Shown: positions 15,624 through 25,317, counted from the first letter of the stretch. The stretch: DNA of 30,002 nucleotides from an uncultured Bacteroidales bacterium (GCA_934725285.1 CAKVBK010000010.1:1-30002), one strand, 5' to 3'. Notes: generated by a model from the sequence alone, not told the origin. A program made the numbers and translations.

Positions 15624-18215
15624 CTACTTCTGGTTCTGAAGAGCCGCGTTGACACGGGCAAGAAGGTACTCGTAGTGAGCCCTGTCCTCTGCCGGAGCGG
15701 AGGATTTGCGTGACGTGGCCAAAGCCTTGACCTTGTTCAGGAACACGATCCGGCACCCGTCACTCTCATCGATGGTCTGGACACTCACGGCTTTCTGATA
15801 AGAGCCCTTTCCCTCACCAAGGGTCACGTCATCATAGCCACACCACATCGGTTCGCGGACATATTCATCATCCGAAGGGTCTTCCGCCAATGACTTGGAA
15901 AGCATCGACTTGACTTCTTTCGATGAAGCTGTCAAGACTTCCCTCTGAAGGGTCTTTTCCTCCGATGTCAGCCTGCGCCCGGCAATCGAGGAAGCGAACA
16001 CCTCGTTGTAGAGGTCGCTGTAATATTCATTGACAGTGTAAGGTTTGCCATCTCCCGGGACAGCCGACGCAAGAATGACATTCTCAGGGACGGTGGAGGC
16101 CAGCGTCTTGGCAACCTGGGCGCAGATCTTGTTGGACTGAGGAGCCGCCAACGGCAGATTGGATGTCACGTCCGCGTTGTTGATCCACGACGACGAGCGA
16201 AGCTGGCTGACAACCCACTTCAAAGAGGCCTTCTGCACTTTTTTGGAGACAGGAACCGATGGCTTGACATCAGAACCCTCCTTGACATTATTGAGGTATA
16301 TCCCTCCGACCTGCGCCAGCACATTGCCGATGTAGCGATAGTACTGGTTCGTCAGCTGGATGTAGAGGTCATTCCTGTGAGTGTAATCGCAGTCATCCGC
16401 GCCGACCCATTCATTCATCTTGGGAAGGATGTACTTGAGGTTCCTGATTCCGTAGTCGCTGGACTTGATCGGATCGTCACCAAGATCCTCCGTCCTTGCA
16501 CTCGGATCATAGCTGCCATAGGTGGCGTTCCCAGAAACCTGCTGAGCCCCATAACGGTACAGCGGATCTCCCGCCTTCTCGTCTATGATCTTCTCCGCGA
16601 CGGAATATTCCTCCCAGATGTCCTTCGCCCCGATGACAGGGGTGTACAGCCACTTGATGGCATATTCATCGTAAACGCCAAGAGACGGAGGAACGAGTTT
16701 CACACCCTTGTCCTGAGGCTGGGCCACATAATTGAAGCGGGCATAGTCCATGATTGACGGAGTAGTGCCGTACCTGGCGGTGAAAGCCGCATTGCGCAGA
16801 GAGTCGGTCGGATAGGCGGAAGACGCCCCCATGTTGTGCATAAGTCCCAGAGTGTGACCAATCTCGTGAGAGATCACATAGACAAGGGACTCATCTATGA
16901 TGTCCTGCGGCATCTTGACGGCACGGACTTTCTCGTCCACCTGCGAGGTCTGCACGAAACGCCAGTTGTTGATGAGCTTGATCACATCATTGTAGACCAG
17001 CACCGAGGCGTTCAGGATCTCACCGGTGACCGGATCCACCCAAGACGGCCCCATCGCGTTCATCGTGGCGTCCGGGACGTACCTGATGCATGAATATTTC
17101 AGATTGTCCGGATCGAACTGCGGATCCTCCTCCGCTGTCGGGAAGTCGCGCACCTGCATCACATCCTTCAGGCCGATCGCCTCGAACGCATGGTTCCAAG
17201 CGAGGACTCCCTTTTTGATCGGAGCCTTCCAAGCCTCAGGGAACGAGTTGTCCACGTACCAGACAATCGGATTCTTCACAGTGACTTTCTGACCTTTCTG
17301 CCAGGCGGTTGTGTCAGAGAGCTCAAGTCTCCAGCGGGAAGCCAGCACATAGCCCTTGAAACCGTCCTCGGCGGAAGTGAGGTTGTACTTGACACTACCC
17401 TCACCCGGTCCGACAGGGAACACACCTATTCTGGAATCCTGCACGCGGGCAGGCATAGGGTTCTCCGGAAGAAGCATAAAGGAGACAGTGTAGGCCATCG
17501 AGCCGGAGCCGACCTTGCCTTTAAGCATAAGGAAAGTCTTTGTGAAGTCCACATTGGAATGCACTTTGACGGAAGCGTTGTCACTGAACGCCTTCAGATC
17601 GCTGAACCAGGTCGATTTCTCGTCAGCCGCCTTTGTGAGAGAAAAATCCTTCCCCTTTGGAGCGACCGAATTGATGAGCGGGGTCACCTCGAAGATCACC
17701 TCGGAGCTATCCTTGCTGGTGGCCTGCACGGCGATTCTTCTCAAGACCTTGGGAATATAATTGCGCTCAATGGCGGTCCGCATCCCCGGATCGGAACTTG
17801 TGGCGTTGACCCCGGGAACCGTAAGAACCACAAGACTGTCTTTAAGGTCTATCTGGAAATATGTCGGCTTTGCGTACTTGTAGCCCACATTCAGATAGGA
17901 CGGATTGCTTGTCGCGGAGATCGTGCTGCCCAGAAGCATCCTGCGCCCCATCATATTCCTTGGGAATCCCATGTAGATCTTGTCCTTGGACGTGCGGTAG
18001 AGGTTGAAAGTCTTTCCGCATGCCGAATCGGCGACCTCCTTCATCAGTTTCTGGTAAGGGGTCTGCTTCTTTTTCGGCGCCGGCTTAGGTGCGGCGACAG
18101 CCTCTGTCTGTGCTTTTTTCTTCTTCTTTTTCTTAAACACGGACGCTGCCGCGTCTGTGGACGGAACCAACAGCGCGGCGGCGATCAAAGCGAGGATAAT
18201 GCTCCTTTTTGTCAT
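15624..18215 (-). CDS. Zinc-dependent metalloprotease (DUF5117/DUF5118 family), exported
   Basis: 863-aa exported metallopeptidase of the metzincin type. A signal peptide (MTKRSIILALIAAALLVPS) is followed by a lysine-rich linker (seven Lys in a row near residues 28-34), a DUF5118/DUF5117-like N-terminal region (about 45-400) and the catalytic domain with HEIGHTLGLMHNMG (about 444-457; three zinc His and catalytic Glu) and the Met-turn SIMDYARF (about 486-493). Length fits the family of about 800-870 aa. It is the fifth gene of the operon, 32 bases after the PKD-like gene. In this setting it probably cuts surface-captured polypeptides into fragments for the SusCD importer; that role is inferred from context. 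No lipobox is seen, so the mature protein may be periplasmic or secreted. Confidence 0.93.
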   Translation of the reverse strand: MTKRSIILALIAAALLVPSTDAAASVFKKKKKKKAQTEAVAAPKPAPKKKQTPYQKLMKEVADSACGKTFNLYRTSKDKIYMGFPRNMMGRRMLLGSTISATSNPSYLNVGYKYAKPTYFQIDLKDSLVVLTVPGVNATSSDPGMRTAIERNYIPKVLRRIAVQATSKDSSEVIFEVTPLINSVAPKGKDFSLTKAADEKSTWFSDLKAFSDNASVKVHSNVDFTKTFLMLKGKVGSGSMAYTVSFMLLPENPMPARVQDSRIGVFPVGPGEGSVKYNLTSAEDGFKGYVLASRWRLELSDTTAWQKGQKVTVKNPIVWYVDNSFPEAWKAPIKKGVLAWNHAFEAIGLKDVMQVRDFPTAEEDPQFDPDNLKYSCIRYVPDATMNAMGPSWVDPVTGEILNASVLVYNDVIKLINNWRFVQTSQVDEKVRAVKMPQDIIDESLVYVISHEIGHTLGLMHNMGASSAYPTDSLRNAAFTARYGTTPSIMDYARFNYVAQPQDKGVKLVPPSLGVYDEYAIKWLYTPVIGAKDIWEEYSVAEKIIDEKAGDPLYRYGAQQVSGNATYGSYDPSARTEDLGDDPIKSSDYGIRNLKYILPKMNEWVGADDCDYTHRNDLYIQLTNQYYRYIGNVLAQVGGIYLNNVKEGSDVKPSVPVSKKVQKASLKWVVSQLRSSSWINNADVTSNLPLAAPQSNKICAQVAKTLASTVPENVILASAVPGDGKPYTVNEYYSDLYNEVFASSIAGRRLTSEEKTLQREVLTASSKEVKSMLSKSLAEDPSDDEYVREPMWCGYDDVTLGEGKGSYQKAVSVQTIDESDGCRIVFLNKVKALATSRKSSAPAEDRAHYEYLLARVNAALQNQK

Positions 18216-18247
18216 AGTTATATTCTAAAATATTATGGATTATCAGT

Positions 18248-19750
18248 TTAGTTAACCCGGTACTTATACATAACCGAGACAGGATCCCAGAATATGCCCT
18301 CGTAGGATTTCACAAGGGAATCGTCCGAGAATCTGTAAACATACAGACTGCCTTTCTTCTCTCCGGATCTGGACGGGTTGTAGGTCGCTATGTAAAGCAG
18401 ATCCTCTCCGTTGTCTCCCTTGTCCTTCCCCAGAAAGTTTGTGGCGATGTCCCGGATCTGTTCACCTGCTGGAAGAGTGATTGCCGGCTTTGAGACCGGA
18501 GCGCTGATCAGGGACCAACGGTAAACAGCATTGTCGTAGACGTAGTACACGTCAGCGGAATGCTTGGTGTTAAGGAATTTGCAGTTGCTGTCCATCTTCA
18601 GGTCATCAGTCGTGAACGTGACGGTGCTTCCCCAAGTCTTGATGGCTCCGGATCCGCCGATGCCATCGGTGTTCTTGATGACATATTCATTAGGATTGGT
18701 CTTGCTTCTGAACAGGACATAGAGGGAATTGGACTTCGCAGTACGCAGAGTTGCCATATTCACGACATCATAGCCTTCCAGTGTGTAGTAGATGGTTCCT
18801 GCGGAAGCGGTCCTTCTGACAGCGAGGCTGTCGGAGTTGCGGTAATATGTCGAGCGGATGGTAGCGTCATTCGATGTCTTGCGGGAGACTCCTCCGAATA
18901 TGCCGGTCATCGGTTTGATGTCAACCATATCGGTGTAGTCGCCCATCATCATATCATAGCGGTATATGTGTGAGTTCTCGCCGAGAATGAACGCCGCGAA
19001 ACCGGACGATGATGCCAGCTCGCCACCGAAAGACTTGAACTGAAATCCGGCCGAAAGCATGCTTGACTTCTTGAAGAGCTGGAATGTCTTGGCCTCCATG
19101 TGCCACATCGTGCCGTTCTCGTCATTCGTGGCGATCAGAAGGCCTGAATAGTCCAGTTTCTTGACCGTGGCGTTGGACATGAACAATTGGGCTCCGTTCC
19201 TGAGGGTCTGCCCTGGATTGATGGACGAGAACACGTCCGGATAGACTTCCTGTTTCCCTGCCGCGGACTCCTCGGACGTCAGCGTCTTGATGAACGTCAG
19301 GTGACCGTCTCCGGATTCCCCGTTGCTCAAGATGGTGACACCCTCGTCATAGCCAGAGTTAACGTTCAGGGTGAAATACTTGTACTGGATGCTTTCTCCG
19401 TTGTCGGCCCTGAGCCTCAAAATGAAAGTACCAAGTTTGGTAAAAGTATGGTCGATCGTCGGAGTTGTCGAGACCTTTTCGATCGTTCCGGTCTTGAAGA
19501 TGTGGTCCGCGACCGTCTTGCCGTCAGCCGGCTGGCCGTAGGACCACTCGTAGGAAACCTCACGGTCACTTTTCACGGTGAGACCTTCGTATTTCAGTTC
19601 CACGCCAAGATCGGCGTTGATTGTGTCAGAGGCCGCCTTGAACTCGATCGGAGCAAGGTCGATTGTGTCTCCCTCGTCGATCTTCCAGCATGAGGACACA
19701 GCCACGGAGAGCAGCGCCGCCGCTGACAATAATTGGAATATTCTTTTCAT
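18248..19750 (-). CDS. PKD-like family surface lipoprotein of the SusCD peptide complex
   Basis: 500-aa lipoprotein (lipobox VSSC, Cys21). An N-terminal PKD-like beta-sandwich (about 35-130; VSYEWSYG, then HTFTKLGTFILRLRADNG) is followed by a repeat-rich domain of about 350 residues resembling a beta-propeller (FAAFILGENSHIYRYD; ADVYYVYDNAVYRWS; LLYIATYNPSRSGEKKGSLY). In the B. thetaiotaomicron peptide-type SusCD complex a protein of this kind sits with a DUF4843-type lipoprotein on the extracellular face of the transporter; I assign the same role by synteny. GGAG lies about ten bases before the ATG. The gene is 26 bases downstream of the DUF4843 gene. No enzyme motif was seen. Confidence 0.85.
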   Translation of the reverse strand: MKRIFQLLSAAALLSVAVSSCWKIDEGDTIDLAPIEFKAASDTINADLGVELKYEGLTVKSDREVSYEWSYGQPADGKTVADHIFKTGTIEKVSTTPTIDHTFTKLGTFILRLRADNGESIQYKYFTLNVNSGYDEGVTILSNGESGDGHLTFIKTLTSEESAAGKQEVYPDVFSSINPGQTLRNGAQLFMSNATVKKLDYSGLLIATNDENGTMWHMEAKTFQLFKKSSMLSAGFQFKSFGGELASSSGFAAFILGENSHIYRYDMMMGDYTDMVDIKPMTGIFGGVSRKTSNDATIRSTYYRNSDSLAVRRTASAGTIYYTLEGYDVVNMATLRTAKSNSLYVLFRSKTNPNEYVIKNTDGIGGSGAIKTWGSTVTFTTDDLKMDSNCKFLNTKHSADVYYVYDNAVYRWSLISAPVSKPAITLPAGEQIRDIATNFLGKDKGDNGEDLLYIATYNPSRSGEKKGSLYVYRFSDDSLVKSYEGIFWDPVSVMYKYRVN

Positions 19751-19776
19751 TTCTTTATTCTCCGATTAATTATCGA

Positions 19777-20709
19777 TTAGTTGAGGAAACCATATCTCCC
19801 GCTGCGAGGGTCACCCCAGCCGACGCGGTTGTTGATGTTGACCTTGTCGCTGCCCATCACCTCGAAATGAGGATCGTCAGGATGCTCGGCATAGTACCTC
19901 TCATAGTACTCGTACAGAGGGCAGAACACCGATCCTGCCCACGCCGACATATAGGTCTGACGCCAGAATTTCAGCATATTGTTGTTGTCCGCGCTCGGTT
20001 CCGCGTCAAGGTTCTCGCCATAGTGCGCGACACAATATTCATAGAAGACAGGATTTGTCTCGGCGGTCTTGTGGAAAAGGTCGAGAAGCTTCCTGAACTT
20101 GTCAGGATAAAAGTTGCCGAGGTCGTAGTCCCAACCGGGCTCGGATTTGGCGTTCGGCTTCCACCAAGACGGACATGCAGGATCACCGTCATTGACATAG
20201 ACCTGGAAATCGGGTGTCTTTATGCTTTGGGAACTTGAGCTGTCGGCAGGGAGCGGCTCGAAATTCTCGAACGGAACAAGTCTGAGATGAACACGCACGT
20301 ATGCTCCTTCCTTCATTTCAGGCTGACGTTTAAGTTTCACCGAGACAGTTGTGGAAGTCGCACCGGCAGGAAGCACACAGTCACCCACTTCGAAATCAAC
20401 GCCTTCCCTTGCGGAGATAACCGGATAAGTGACGCCGCCGAACGCGATCGTGTCGCCCTCTTCACTTGGGACACTCTCAAGTTTAAACCGCCTGTCTTGA
20501 TCTGACACCGTGCCCATGATATAGACAGGGGCCTCAACGTCAATCTCATCATCTGCCAAAAGGGCGAAGGACTTGATCAGGACCTGCTGCCTGTCCTGAA
20601 AATATATGTGATCTTTCTGGTCGGTGTCGTACATTATCCACGTCCCGTTGCAGGATGTGAGTAAAAGCAAGACCGAGATGAACGGATATATCAATTTTTT
20701 CATATTCAT
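19777..20709 (-). CDS. DUF4843 lipoprotein
   Basis: 310-aa lipoprotein with lipobox LLTSC (Cys20 from the first ATG). The body matches DUF4843: an early HIYFQDRQQVLIKSFALL, a central beta-rich part (SVKLKRQPEMKEGAYVRVHL) and a C-terminal segment with SWWKPNAKSEPGWDYDLGNF and the helical YPDKFRKLLDLFHKT. Related proteins are accessory surface lipoproteins of peptide-type SusCD transporters. Its ATG follows directly on the SusD-like gene's stop (TAAATG), so translation is likely coupled; a second ATG two codons on is equally possible. The start codon lies within the motif ATGAATATG. Confidence 0.87.
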   Translation of the reverse strand: MNMKKLIYPFISVLLLLTSCNGTWIMYDTDQKDHIYFQDRQQVLIKSFALLADDEIDVEAPVYIMGTVSDQDRRFKLESVPSEEGDTIAFGGVTYPVISAREGVDFEVGDCVLPAGATSTTVSVKLKRQPEMKEGAYVRVHLRLVPFENFEPLPADSSSSQSIKTPDFQVYVNDGDPACPSWWKPNAKSEPGWDYDLGNFYPDKFRKLLDLFHKTAETNPVFYEYCVAHYGENLDAEPSADNNNMLKFWRQTYMSAWAGSVFCPLYEYYERYYAEHPDDPHFEVMGSDKVNINNRVGWGDPRSGRYGFLN

Positions 20710-22134
20710 TTAATCATTAACATTTTTCCTGGCCTCAAGCTCCTCGTCCGGAACAGTCAGCGTGTAGGTGGACGCAAGGTCGCCGTGAAGGATCTTGCCG
20801 GACACTGTCGTTATGTCCTTTTTTTCCTTCTTCATGTCCATCCATATAATCCCCTCGCAGTAAAACTCTCTTTGGCGTTCCTCGAAGAGCATGTCACGGG
20901 TCAAAGCGGTGCCGGTCTCCTCAAGGGTCTCGCGGCCTCTTGATTTCAGGACATCATCGAAATATTCCACCGCCTTGGCCGGATCCTTATCGATGTTGGC
21001 CTCTGCGACAATGTAGTACATCTCGGGAAGCCTGAGGATGTCATAGCCCAGAATGGATTTTCCGCTGTAGGAATTGTCTCCGGTGATGAAGCAGTTGTTC
21101 ACAAGCTTGCGGCACAATGACGATGAGACATCGAACCATGCCGACAATCTGTAGTCGGTCGCCGCCCCGCTGTTCTTCTCGTAGACCGAGGCGTAGCCAG
21201 ACGCCAGGACAAGAGATGAGGAGGCACCAGTGCCATTGATGTTCAGTTTCTTCATCATCGTGCTCTCGCTATTGACATAAAGGCCGAAGATCGTCTCGTT
21301 CAGATCAAATGTTCCGTTGTCCGGCTGCACGAATGCGCTGGTCGGGCGGAAAGAGAACTTGCCGCTTCCGATCACCTTCTCAGCATAGGCAGCCGCGTTG
21401 TCCATGTCATTCATGCTCCAATAGACCCTCGCGATCAAGGCCTGTGCGGCGTAAAGGTTGATGTGGGCTATTCTGGCATCAGTGAACGCCAATGCCGTGT
21501 TGCTTCTCTCGGCAGGGACAAGAGTCTCATCCTCAGCAAGATATTCCTCAGCCCTCTTCAGGTCGTCAAGAATATTCCGGCACACCTCATCGTAGGAAAG
21601 GAGCGGAGAGATGTCGAATGAATATTTCGTCACGTAAGGGATTGTCGTCTTCTTCTCGCTGTCGGAAGCCCAGTACGGAGGGCCGAACAGATTGAGAATT
21701 TCGTAGTGAACGAAAGCCCTGAGAGCCAACGCCTCGCCGAGATAGAGACGGGAATGCCTGTAGGTGTCGGCATCGTCCTCGGCGTGCTCCACGATGTTGT
21801 TGATGTGGTTGATGGCCTCGTAAGCGTCCTTCCAGATCTCCTTCTTGGTTGATGTGGAGCCGCTGGAGGTCATCTCGCCCTCGGCCAGCTCGGCGTACTT
21901 GTAGTCCGAAGTGGTGAAGTTCTGGCTCATAACCTCAGGAAGCAGGATCAGATGCTGACCGAAAAGACTGGTGCCGGTCAGCTCGCTATAGACTCCGTAG
22001 AGCGCGTCCTCATATTCCTCGGCCGTCTCGAACATGTTGATTTTCTCTCCTTTAGGGTGAACGTCAAGAAATTTGTCGCACCCGGTCGCAAGAACGGCGG
22101 CCATTATAGTCGTGAATAATATCTTTCTTTTCAT
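20710..22134 (-). CDS. RagB/SusD-family lipoprotein
   Basis: 474-aa substrate-capturing lid of the SusCD transporter. Lipobox LATGC (Cys19) and a TPR-like helical body typical of SusD: EEYEDALYGVYSELTG, then EAINHINNIVEHAEDD, LYLGEALALRAFVHYEILNL and ALIARVYWSMNDMDNAAAYA. The C-terminal part has LPEMYYIVAEANI and FEERQREFYCEG, usual SusD landmarks. The second of two ATGs (22134) is chosen because a strong Shine-Dalgarno AAGGAGG lies seven bases before it, whereas it almost touches the first (22140). It follows SusC closely. The RagB-like character and neighbours favour peptide over glycan binding. Confidence 0.93.
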   Translation of the reverse strand: MKRKILFTTIMAAVLATGCDKFLDVHPKGEKINMFETAEEYEDALYGVYSELTGTSLFGQHLILLPEVMSQNFTTSDYKYAELAEGEMTSSGSTSTKKEIWKDAYEAINHINNIVEHAEDDADTYRHSRLYLGEALALRAFVHYEILNLFGPPYWASDSEKKTTIPYVTKYSFDISPLLSYDEVCRNILDDLKRAEEYLAEDETLVPAERSNTALAFTDARIAHINLYAAQALIARVYWSMNDMDNAAAYAEKVIGSGKFSFRPTSAFVQPDNGTFDLNETIFGLYVNSESTMMKKLNINGTGASSSLVLASGYASVYEKNSGAATDYRLSAWFDVSSSLCRKLVNNCFITGDNSYSGKSILGYDILRLPEMYYIVAEANIDKDPAKAVEYFDDVLKSRGRETLEETGTALTRDMLFEERQREFYCEGIIWMDMKKEKKDITTVSGKILHGDLASTYTLTVPDEELEARKNVND

Positions 22135-22140
22135 TGTCAT

Positions 22141-22149
22141 TCCTCCTTG
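22141..22149 (-). promoter_or_regulatory. Strong Shine-Dalgarno before susD
   Basis: Minus-strand AAGGAGG lies in the gap between SusC and SusD. Spacing is about one base to the ATG at 22140 and seven to the ATG at 22134, which decides the start. Canonical Shine-Dalgarno sites are unusual in Bacteroidota, and most genes in this window lack one. Confidence 0.6.
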
Positions 22150-25100
22150 TTAGAATGTAGGGCGGAAAATCAGGTTGATTCCGCGGCAGTAAGGATAGCT
22201 GGTTCCCCTCTCGAACTTGACGGTAGAGATGTGGGCGATGTCTGAGAGTCCGATTCCCACGGCCAGCTTGCGGAGTCCGAGTCTTGTGATCGCCTTGGGA
22301 GCGAAATCGTACATGAGCTGAATGCTGGAGATGTACAATTCGTTACGCTTCTCGACAAACCTCTCCGAGTACATCGAGGTGCTTGTGGAAGTGCCGATTC
22401 CGAGGAAACGGGTGTGGTCACCAGGTTGCTTCCACCTGTCGGTGAACACACGGCGGTCGACGTTGTATTCCGCGTCAATGTTCTCCACCTTGTTCTGGAG
22501 TGTGGAGTTGTAGTAGTCAGCCCCGAAGGTGTAGGTGGTCGCGATGCTGACTGAGAAGCCCTTGTACCTGACGGTGTTCATCCACGAACCCTGCAGGATC
22601 GGGTTGGTGTTGCCCACAGCGACCCTCTCATTCTTGTCGTAGTTATAGGTATATTCGCCATTCTTCTTTATGAACACTTCCTTTCCGGTCGCAGGGTCGA
22701 TTCCGGCGGAGCGCATGGCGAATATATCGTACTGCGAGCCACCCTCCTGCAGAAGGATGTTCGGCTTGGAACTGTCGTAAGGATTGGTGATGTCGTCCTT
22801 GATGTCATCGGAGATCTTCTGGATCTTGTCCATAACGTGCCCACCTGTCAGGGTCATGCTCCAGAACAAGTCCTTGGTTCTGATGATCTGGCCGGAAACA
22901 GACAGGTCAAGACCCTTGTTGTTCATCTGACCGAAGTTGACGTTCATCGAGCTGGTTCCGACAGAAGGCGGGAGGGTCACAGGCATCAGCATGTCGTAGG
23001 TCGTGTTCGAATAGAAATCGAAGGACATATTGAACCTGTTGTCCAGGAAGGCCGCCGTGATGCCGAAGTTGTTGTTGAAGGTCCTCTGCCATTTGAGGTC
23101 AGGGTTGCCCATCTGCTTAGGCAGCGCACCGATTCCGGAGACATACTGGTACTTGGAATCGTACTGGTAGACGGTGCGAGCCTGATAGTAGTCGAAGGAG
23201 ACACTGCCCGTGTAACCCATTGAATACCTGAATGTCAAGGTATTAATCCAAGGCAGATTGTCCTTGATGAATTTCTCGTTGTGCAAGTGCCAGCCGGCTC
23301 CAAACGCCCAGAACGGGGCGAAACTGTTACGTGAGCCGAACTTTGAAGAGCCCGAGGCCCTGTAGGAGCCGTCCACAAAGTACCTGTTCCAAAGGCTGAA
23401 GTTGGCGTTGGCGAACACACCGACTCCCGTGGAGACCTTGTCAGAGCCTGACGGATGGCCGGTAGGATAACTAAGCGCGAACGACAGGTCCGAGAGTTCA
23501 TCCTTGATGAAACCCGTGGCGATGAACGAAGCGTTCTGCTTCCTGCTGTACTGAATATTGCTGCCGGCGCTGATGCGGAACATGGACCCTTTGGTGTCCA
23601 GAGACTTACCATAGTTGATGACGATCTTGCCATCGGTGGAGAGGCCGTTGCCGGTCGCGAGGCTGTAACGTCCCTTGTCCGCCAGCTTGCTGTTCTCGTA
23701 CTTCGCCATGTCCGGAGACTCGTAGGTGTCAGCCTTGCTCCACGACAGTCCAAGATTGGCCTGACCTGTCACATAAAGATCCTTGGTGATGTTCCATCTT
23801 CCTGACAGCGAGTTGGTCCAAGACTGTGTCTGCGACTTGCTGAAACTTGAGAGCGTGGCCTCGTAAAGAGGGTTGGATATTTTCGTTCCCGAGGTGCTGA
23901 ACGGATTGAAAGTGTAGTACTTGTAATACTCTCCATTCTCGTCCGTCATCGGCAGGTAAGGATTCATTCTGGAGTACTGGGCATAGCTTCCGTAAGGGGA
24001 ATCCACGCTGCGGTTCAGCGAGAAACTATTCTTGTAGGAAAGGGTCAGCTTGTTGCGCAGATGGTAGTTCAGGCTGAAAGTCACACCGAGATTCCTTCTG
24101 TTGTCACCCTTCATGACTCCGTAGGTGTCTCCGAAATTGGCGTTGGCTCGGTATTCCAGTTTCTCTCCCCTTGAGCTCAAGGCGAGGGAATGCGTGTGGC
24201 TGAACGGCACACGGAGCGGAGCGTGGAGCCAATCCGGATTCACGCCCTTGCGCACAAGCTGAAGCTTGTAGTCGTAAGCCTCGTCCATCGAGCCGTCAGC
24301 ATTGTCATACTTTCCGGCAAGCCTTTCCACCTCAAGTTTCTCGGCAGGGCTGCAAAGATTGAACGAACTCAAATCCGGCACGCTGAAACGTGGCACGAAA
24401 TTGTAGCTCATCCTTAGTTTTCCTTCCTCCGAGTGCTTCCTTTCCACCACAATGACTCCGTTGGCGCCTTTCTCACCGTAGAGAATGGTCGCCGAGGCAT
24501 CCTTGAGCACATCGATTCGCTCGATGTCGAACATATCCAGATCGTAGAGTTCCTGAATGCTGATCTCCACACCGTCCAACACGATAAGAGGGTTGTTGAC
24601 ACCCTCCTCACTCTCATTGGTGATGAGCGTGTTGGCGCCACGGATGAGGATGGAGGGCACTGCGTTCGGATTGGATCCGGCCACGTTGTTCTCCACCAGC
24701 ACCATACCAGGGGTCAGAGCAGCCAGGCTCTGCATCAGGTTGGTCGATGACACTGCCACCAACTGGTCACCGCTGATCGTTGTGGCCGCACCGGTGAACG
24801 TCTCCTTTGTCTGGGTGTAGAAACCGTTGACAACCACAGCGTCAAGGCTGGAGGTCTTGAGCTGCACGTTCAACCTCGTCGAGGTGCTGACATTGAACTC
24901 CTTGGACTCTGTTCCGATGAATGAATATATCAGGATGTCCGATTTGCCAGGGCTGCGCTGAAATGTCAGCGAATAATTTCCGTCCGCGTCGGCGGATGTT
25001 CCGATCGAGGTTCCCTTCACGAGCACGTTGGCTCCGGGAAGCGGCTCATCGTGGTCGTCAGTGATCCGTCCTTTGATTGTGATCCGCGGGTTTGCCGGAG

Positions 25101-25245
25101 CCCCGGAAGCGCTCTTGCCCTGAGAGCTCTGGGCAAAGGCAGTGTCCGTGAAGCCGATGGCCGGCAGAAGAATGCATAAGGACAGAACCAATGACTTGAC
25201 CCAAAGACCCATTGTCTTCGATGATCTGTCTGATTCCATAAGCAT
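22150..25245 (-). CDS. SusC/RagA-family TonB-dependent receptor (peptide-type, complete)
   Basis: 1031-aa outer-membrane importer. A signal peptide (core WVKSLVLSLCILLPAIGF, cleavage near TAFAQ) precedes a carboxypeptidase-regulatory-like domain (about 53-130; ITIKGRITDDHDEPLPGANV), the plug (NLMQSLAALTPGMVLVENN; PLIVLDGVEISIQELYDLD; RIDVLKDASATILYGEKGAN) and a TonB barrel ending in GINLIFRPTF. The longer reading from 25317 begins at a TTG inside the promoter, so it is rejected; ATGs at 25245, 25239 and 25212 are all downstream of the predicted start point, and I use 25245. First gene of the seven-gene operon. With its DUF4843 and PKD-like neighbours it resembles the SusC of the B. thetaiotaomicron BT2261-BT2264 peptide transporter. 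Confidence 0.93.
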   Translation of the reverse strand: MLMESDRSSKTMGLWVKSLVLSLCILLPAIGFTDTAFAQSSQGKSASGAPANPRITIKGRITDDHDEPLPGANVLVKGTSIGTSADADGNYSLTFQRSPGKSDILIYSFIGTESKEFNVSTSTRLNVQLKTSSLDAVVVNGFYTQTKETFTGAATTISGDQLVAVSSTNLMQSLAALTPGMVLVENNVAGSNPNAVPSILIRGANTLITNESEEGVNNPLIVLDGVEISIQELYDLDMFDIERIDVLKDASATILYGEKGANGVIVVERKHSEEGKLRMSYNFVPRFSVPDLSSFNLCSPAEKLEVERLAGKYDNADGSMDEAYDYKLQLVRKGVNPDWLHAPLRVPFSHTHSLALSSRGEKLEYRANANFGDTYGVMKGDNRRNLGVTFSLNYHLRNKLTLSYKNSFSLNRSVDSPYGSYAQYSRMNPYLPMTDENGEYYKYYTFNPFSTSGTKISNPLYEATLSSFSKSQTQSWTNSLSGRWNITKDLYVTGQANLGLSWSKADTYESPDMAKYENSKLADKGRYSLATGNGLSTDGKIVINYGKSLDTKGSMFRISAGSNIQYSRKQNASFIATGFIKDELSDLSFALSYPTGHPSGSDKVSTGVGVFANANFSLWNRYFVDGSYRASGSSKFGSRNSFAPFWAFGAGWHLHNEKFIKDNLPWINTLTFRYSMGYTGSVSFDYYQARTVYQYDSKYQYVSGIGALPKQMGNPDLKWQRTFNNNFGITAAFLDNRFNMSFDFYSNTTYDMLMPVTLPPSVGTSSMNVNFGQMNNKGLDLSVSGQIIRTKDLFWSMTLTGGHVMDKIQKISDDIKDDITNPYDSSKPNILLQEGGSQYDIFAMRSAGIDPATGKEVFIKKNGEYTYNYDKNERVAVGNTNPILQGSWMNTVRYKGFSVSIATTYTFGADYYNSTLQNKVENIDAEYNVDRRVFTDRWKQPGDHTRFLGIGTSTSTSMYSERFVEKRNELYISSIQLMYDFAPKAITRLGLRKLAVGIGLSDIAHISTVKFERGTSYPYCRGINLIFRPTF

Positions 25246-25286
25246 TGAAAATAATGAATAAATATTTGTTAAACTTCGTTTCGATG

Positions 25287-25317
25287 CAAAGTTATGCAAA
25301 TACTTATTCAAATGCAA
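25287..25317 (-). promoter_or_regulatory. Promoter of the SusC-SusD peptide/phosphatase operon
   Basis: Minus-strand TTG (25317-25315), 20 bases, then TAACTTTG (25294-25287), an exact TAnnTTTG match. The start point would be near 25281, giving a 36-base leader to the ATG at 25245. No other consensus promoter was found further down the operon. Confidence 0.75.

Noticed and set aside
18110..18135. Lysine run in the metalloprotease as a phase-variable slippage site
   Set aside because: The run is coded by mixed AAG and AAA codons and the frame is intact, so slippage is not indicated.
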